The translations under genes were made by a program, and so were the position numbers. Positions 63,801 to 64,000 of a DNA stretch of 64,000 bases are shown in pieces. The first letter of the stretch is position 1. Each line of letters opens with the position of its first letter. The stretch covers positions 6,099,501-6,163,500 of the forward strand of contig OX621258.1 of assembly GCA_951640165.1 (NCBI GenBank). Direction: 5' to 3'. The DNA is from Pseudoips prasinana. Lineage: Eukaryota > Arthropoda > Insecta > Lepidoptera > Nolidae. Below the pieces are notes generated by a model that made no database searches, had not been told where the DNA came from, and saw only the letters and a list, made by a program, of their open reading frames with translations.

Positions 63801-63952
63801 GTCGTTGTGTAGTATTAAAATCTTATTATCATATTCCAGGTGGTAGGCAATACATCAGTAGCCCGGGAGCTTTGCTACACCGGTAGAAAGTTTGACGCCA
63901 AAGAGGCCAAGGAAATCGGGCTCGTCAGCCAAGTCTTCCCGGATAAGGAAAC
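51819..63952 (+). CDS. ECH1: Delta(3,5)-delta(2,4)-dienoyl-CoA isomerase, 3' end off window
   Basis: Seven exons (51819-51873, 54029-54170, 55926-56014, 59093-59196, 60600-60703, 62427-62514, 63840-63952) join in frame to 231 codons plus two bases. The enzyme shifts 3,5-dienoyl-CoA to 2,4-dienoyl-CoA in beta-oxidation of unsaturated fatty acids, in mitochondria and peroxisomes. Residues 1-28 are basic with no acid (MSLLVKAIISKQPRSIITS..), a likely mitochondrial presequence. The crotonase fold follows: HVELNRPKKSNAFSVNMWRE, GQGKHFTGGIEL (oxyanion-hole segment), THNACIGAGMDL, and KEVEVGLAADVGTLQRFPK. Asp157, Glu177 and Asp185 align with the Asp/Glu/Asp catalytic set of rat ECH1. Some 70-90 C-terminal residues, where a peroxisomal SKL could be, are outside the window. 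Orthology rests on motifs recalled by eye. Confidence 0.93.
52350..52735 (+). repeat. R6 repeat in ECH1 intron 1, split
   Basis: TGGGCAGTGATTAGTGTCAG, CAACAACTGGGACCAACAGC, then 110 foreign bases, then CTCCGAAGCACGGAGATGCT and CTTAACCTCGCCAATCTCTT. No (GAT)n tail remains. Confidence 0.55.
52736..53755. other. ECH1 intron 1, no feature recognised
   Basis: AT-rich, including a dense TTAATTA patch at 52930-52990. No coding frame. Confidence 0.45.
53758..53937 (+). mobile_element. Decayed Helitron in ECH1 intron 1
   Basis: AAGTTTGTGAGGATGGATGT, TTTCATGCAAAAACTACTTA and AACACGTAGGCTATAATTTT match the second Helitron family. The 3' hairpin is degraded (GGTAAAGTCGCAGGCCGCAG, then GCTAGT). It ends about 90 bp before exon 2. 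Confidence 0.6.
54029..54170 (+). CDS. ECH1: ECH1 coding exon 2
   Basis: Acceptor TTTTTTCCTTAG|G, donor GGAG|GTAAGT. It encodes the presequence end (VLLRGYSAKNE) and the first crotonase strand (HVELNRPKKSNAFS). Confidence 0.92.
54440..54535 (+). repeat. RTE tail scrap in ECH1 intron 2
   Basis: CCTCCCCAAATGGCAACCTT, GGCCTTTGTACAGCAGTGGA and GGCTGATGATGATGG match the RTE end. Confidence 0.6.
54536..55265. other. ECH1 intron 2, no gene recognised
   Basis: AT-rich. CCTAAACGGCGGAACCGATC and neighbouring bases look like a dispersed repeat but have no partner here. Confidence 0.35.
55270..55625 (-). pseudogene. RTE-like LINE ORF2 C-terminus in ECH1 intron 2
   Basis: A minus-strand frame at 55283-55480 reads RHDTFMKNIIEGKIEARRGR, GRPRRTYMDQIKEKINVMSY, QEFKALAESRDDWKKLHRQE. 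This GRGRPRxxYxDQI..DRxxWxxLHRQ pattern is the extreme C-terminus of a common animal LINE group. More decayed frames continue to about 55620. The 143-codon plus frame is a shadow. Confidence 0.75.
55639..55874. mobile_element. Foldback MITE just upstream of ECH1 exon 3
   Basis: Its ends are GGGGCTCTACCGGCTAAGTC and the exact reverse complement. The arms pair over about 95 bp, except for a few bases near the tips (GCCGAACATCG versus CGCG). The inner arm includes TTAAAAATGACTTAATCAAT. The unpaired centre holds ATGACCACATGTGACGTCAT. It ends 51 bases before exon 3. Target duplication unclear. Confidence 0.85.
55926..56014 (+). CDS. ECH1: ECH1 coding exon 3
   Basis: Acceptor TGCTTTTCAG|A, donor GGTG|GTAAGT. 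It encodes ELKECFEALSRHSQCRVVVL and GQGKHFTGG. Confidence 0.92.
56224..56287. mobile_element. Half of MITE M
   Basis: AATTCTATAAAAGAAATTGG, CAGATTGGGGTAGCTGGATG and TGCTGGCGTCTG are one arm of the element at 14993. Confidence 0.65.
56405..58380 (+). mobile_element. CR1/Jockey-like LINE in ECH1 intron 3, 5'-truncated
   Basis: It starts inside RT fingers and runs through ORF2, its stop (57956-57958) and a 3' UTR with TTGTCTGGAAGAAATCGCAG, a hairpin, GATAAGACCGCCC, GGTGTACAATAAAGCGTAT and a (TTTAC)n tail. It is in the same orientation as ECH1. Confidence 0.85.
56453..57958 (+). CDS. Non-LTR retrotransposon reverse transcriptase, intact 3' portion
   Basis: A 501-codon frame with no stop. In order: AWKEAQIIPLPKNPNPASIS, EFRPISILPFLSKVLERLVS, LNPLQSGFRPGHSTATALVK, palm LSLLDFSNAFNTVDFDILLG (first catalytic Asp), AGVPQGGVLSPLLFALFINT, HLYADDLQIYRHTD (the YADD catalytic pair), NPNKTQAIIVGSPRM, KNLGIIIDKTLSW, a thumb, LPIRLRRNTHILTLLYNILF and a C-terminal SFTAQAVRLWNELPLTTRRA. 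YADD instead of FADD separates it from the CR1-type LINE at 41265. Endonuclease and ORF1 were lost by 5' truncation. The frame is well kept, so the insertion is recent. Read-through from ECH1 could transcribe it but no host function is implied. Confidence 0.9.
   Translation: MGSDCISRNMIIPILDEILPVVCHILNYSISSGTFPSAWKEAQIIPLPKNPNPASISEFRPISILPFLSKVLERLVSNQLSSFLSKNSLLNPLQSGFRPGHSTATALVKITDDIRLSMDGGNLTVLSLLDFSNAFNTVDFDILLGVLRSLNISPTATDWFHNYLFGRRQRITIQDTVSSWRITTAGVPQGGVLSPLLFALFINTISNNLQSSYHLYADDLQIYRHTDVENLPRTIVSINEDLKQICEWSKVYGLKVNPNKTQAIIVGSPRMISKLDLQLLPPVVLDGIPIPYSDTVKNLGIIIDKTLSWVPQLQEVSRKLFASAGSLRRLRNFLPTTTKIALAQSLLLPVLDYADTSYLDLTEAQLNKLERLQNVCIRFIFGLRKYDHVSQYRTKLKWLPIRLRRNTHILTLLYNILFIPSSPNYLKERFEFLHDTHSRCLRSSENLILKTPTQVTNFYSKSFTAQAVRLWNELPLTTRRAQSLATFKGEVKKYYFSKLVS
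58500..58935 (+). pseudogene. RTE-type LINE ORF2 C-terminus, frameshifted
   Basis: YGTETWSLTMALIRRLKVTQ, RAMERAMLGVSLRDRI, then shifts, WRPRTG-like and TFVQQWAS-like scraps, and a GGCTGATATGATGATG tail. This copy is the longest of the RTE group in the window and keeps the segment upstream of the others. Confidence 0.8.
59093..59196 (+). CDS. ECH1: ECH1 coding exon 4
   Basis: Acceptor TACTTTCTAG|G, donor ACAG|GTAAGA, phase 0 at its end. It encodes GIELNSLVQLAAEADELEDV and the ARKARYHYHFIKYAQ helix. Confidence 0.92.
59293..59490 (+). pseudogene. RTE-type LINE 3' scrap in ECH1 intron 4
   Basis: AGGGCACATAGCTCGCAGAG, GAGATGGGTAGATAATCTTG and GTCCAGCAGTGGCCGTCTTT, then GATGATG. Short deletions. 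Confidence 0.7.
59531..59784. mobile_element. GC-rich Harbinger-like MITE (254 bp)
   Basis: GGCTGATTTCAGAGT and ACTCTGAAATCAGCC form 15-bp inverted ends. A TTA target duplication is exact (59528-59530, 59785-59787), as for PIF/Harbinger. The inside is strongly GC- and CpG-rich (GCGCGC runs), unlike any neighbour. Confidence 0.85.
59844..60270 (-). mobile_element. Non-autonomous Helitron, third family (427 bp)
   Basis: On the minus strand TCTATACATATCAATAAAAT opens it after a host A. The end has GGAACGAAGTTCGCC (hairpin CGAA/TTCG) and GAGTCAGCTAG before T. Lies in ECH1 intron 4. Confidence 0.85.
60380..60495 (+). mobile_element. SINE tail fragment
   Basis: TAGTTTGGGATCAGATGGCA, GTGTGATAATTGTCCGCAGA and TATTTATTATT resemble the shared SINE tail. 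Confidence 0.5.
60600..60703 (+). CDS. ECH1: ECH1 coding exon 5
   Basis: Acceptor TTGTTTCCAG|G, donor TCAG|GTAATT. It encodes DGISALEECLKPVITVTHNA and CIGAGMDLITAADI, with catalytic Asp157. Confidence 0.93.
60990..61120 (+). pseudogene. Possible LINE C-terminal scrap
   Basis: A short frame NTLPPSIRNEPIKGKIMKTL then a stop resembles the ORF2 C-terminal LPxxIRxxPxxxxFK stretch. Very short; uncertain. Confidence 0.3.
61121..61765. other. ECH1 intron 5, no feature recognised
   Basis: A 125-codon minus frame (61361-61738) has no domain I recognise. It holds an Arg/Gln run (SRRRPRRRQQRQ) and could be chance. Confidence 0.4.
61770..61950 (-). repeat. R6 repeat in ECH1 intron 5
   Basis: On the minus strand CATGGTTTATCGACTGTTAT, CAACAACCGGGACCGACCAC and CTTCCGAAGCACGGAGACCC. 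Confidence 0.65.
61955..62120. mobile_element. Rearranged copy of the GTTGGCAACCCTA MITE
   Basis: AGTATAGTTGGCAACCCTAG is followed by an inverted repeat of AAGTATAATTTAGTGAAAAA, then TTTATTTAGTCAGAGGGCGT. The right half of the 1194-1626 element occurs twice, head to head. Confidence 0.6.
62338..62398 (-). repeat. R6 scrap beside ECH1 exon 6
   Basis: CAACTCTGACACCAGGGTAT, CCACTGCCCATACGATAG. It ends some 28 bases before exon 6. Confidence 0.55.
62427..62514 (+). CDS. ECH1: ECH1 coding exon 6
   Basis: Acceptor TTTCAG|A, donor GAAG|GTAACT. It encodes YCTEDCWFTVKEVEVGLAAD and VGTLQRFPK, with Glu177 and Asp185. The left edge is good to one base. Confidence 0.92.
62545..62825 (-). mobile_element. 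SINE-4 body, headless
   Basis: GCGACCAGTCTCTGGAGACG, AACACAGGAGCACTTTTTAT and CACTTTTTGGTCCGACCCGG match 14385-14660. The tRNA head is replaced by RTE sequence. Confidence 0.65.
62845..63080 (+). pseudogene. RTE-type LINE 3' end in ECH1 intron 6
   Basis: ATAGCTCGTAGAACCGATGG, TGAACCGGAAGACGCAGCGT, GGCCTTTGTCCAGCAGTGGA and CGGCTGATATGATGATG: C-terminus and tail of the RTE ORF2. Confidence 0.78.
63225..63303 (+). repeat. R6 scrap in ECH1 intron 6
   Basis: GGGTGTCAGAGTTGTTCAAG and CCTTAACGATTCTTGTCTGA. Confidence 0.5.
63389..63622 (+). repeat. Two tandem ~118-bp units in ECH1 intron 6
   Basis: Unit 1 (63389-63509) and unit 2 (63510-63622) share TGGGGTCCCA, ACGGTTTCAGGGAAGAC or near variant, AACCCCA.GGTTAAT and GGCTTCGGTATTG. 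The copies differ by indels. The 76-codon frame here is not conserved between units. Confidence 0.75.
63840..63952 (+). CDS. ECH1: ECH1 coding exon 7
   Basis: Acceptor CATATTCCAG|G, donor GAAAC|GTAAGT. It encodes VVGNTSVARELCYTGRKFDA and KEAKEIGLVSQVFPDKET, the helical segment after the active site. At least one more exon follows. Confidence 0.93.
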
Positions 63953-64000
63953 GTAAGTGCGACTTCTACTCATTTTTTTTTAATTATGTATTTTGTACAC

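Overview
This window is nuclear DNA from an insect, almost certainly a moth or butterfly. It is AT-rich and intron-bearing, with no bacterial operon structure. It is packed with repeat types typical of lepidopteran genomes: tRNA-headed SINEs ending in (ATT)n, Helitrons starting TCTATACATA and ending in a GC hairpin plus CTAG, mariners, CR1/Jockey-like and RTE-like LINE fragments, and TTAGG-related repeats. Only one host gene is visible.

Host gene: delta(3,5)-delta(2,4)-dienoyl-CoA isomerase (ECH1) lies on the + strand. Seven coding exons run from 51819 to 63952, all splice phases agree, and the 3' end is outside the window. It has a likely mitochondrial presequence and the three acidic catalytic residues of the family. 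Its introns hold Helitrons, MITEs, RTE tails and a 5'-truncated LINE with an uninterrupted 501-codon reverse transcriptase frame.

Layout: 1-7900 holds Helitrons, SINEs, a duplicated double-hairpin repeat and a foldback element (5388-6085). 8367-9757 is a DNA transposon with a perfect 8-bp target duplication. 10100-19270 is a dense patchwork of SINE, LINE, Helitron and MITE copies. 19274-24011 is a decayed mariner with a CR1/Jockey-like LINE nested in it, and the LINE carries an exact 363-bp internal duplication. 25655-32614 is the most unusual region: a short MITE whose centre has become about 3.2 kb of degenerate telomere-like repeat (unit near TTAAGGTTAAAGG), itself invaded by a LINE piece and by an R1/TRAS-like LINE placed exactly at GGTT^AAGG. 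38049-40582 is a palindrome-rich foldback transposon with a complete-length mariner inside. 41270-45230 is a CR1-type LINE with an intact ORF1 (coiled coil plus SGNH-like domain) and an ORF2 that has lost its catalytic palm. 49320-50990 is a frameshifted RTE-like LINE. 51819 to the end is ECH1.

Labels used below: SINE-1 (head A box like TAGCCTAGTTGG), SINE-2 (TGGCGTGGTTGG), SINE-3 (TGGCGCAGCGGC), SINE-4 (TGGTCTAGCGGT), SINE-5 (TGGTCTAGTGGT), R6 (a (GAT)n-tailed repeat), and M (the MITE with ends TGTACAGACGCCAGC). All family names are by eye, since no database search was possible. Element edges are approximate unless a target duplication is given.
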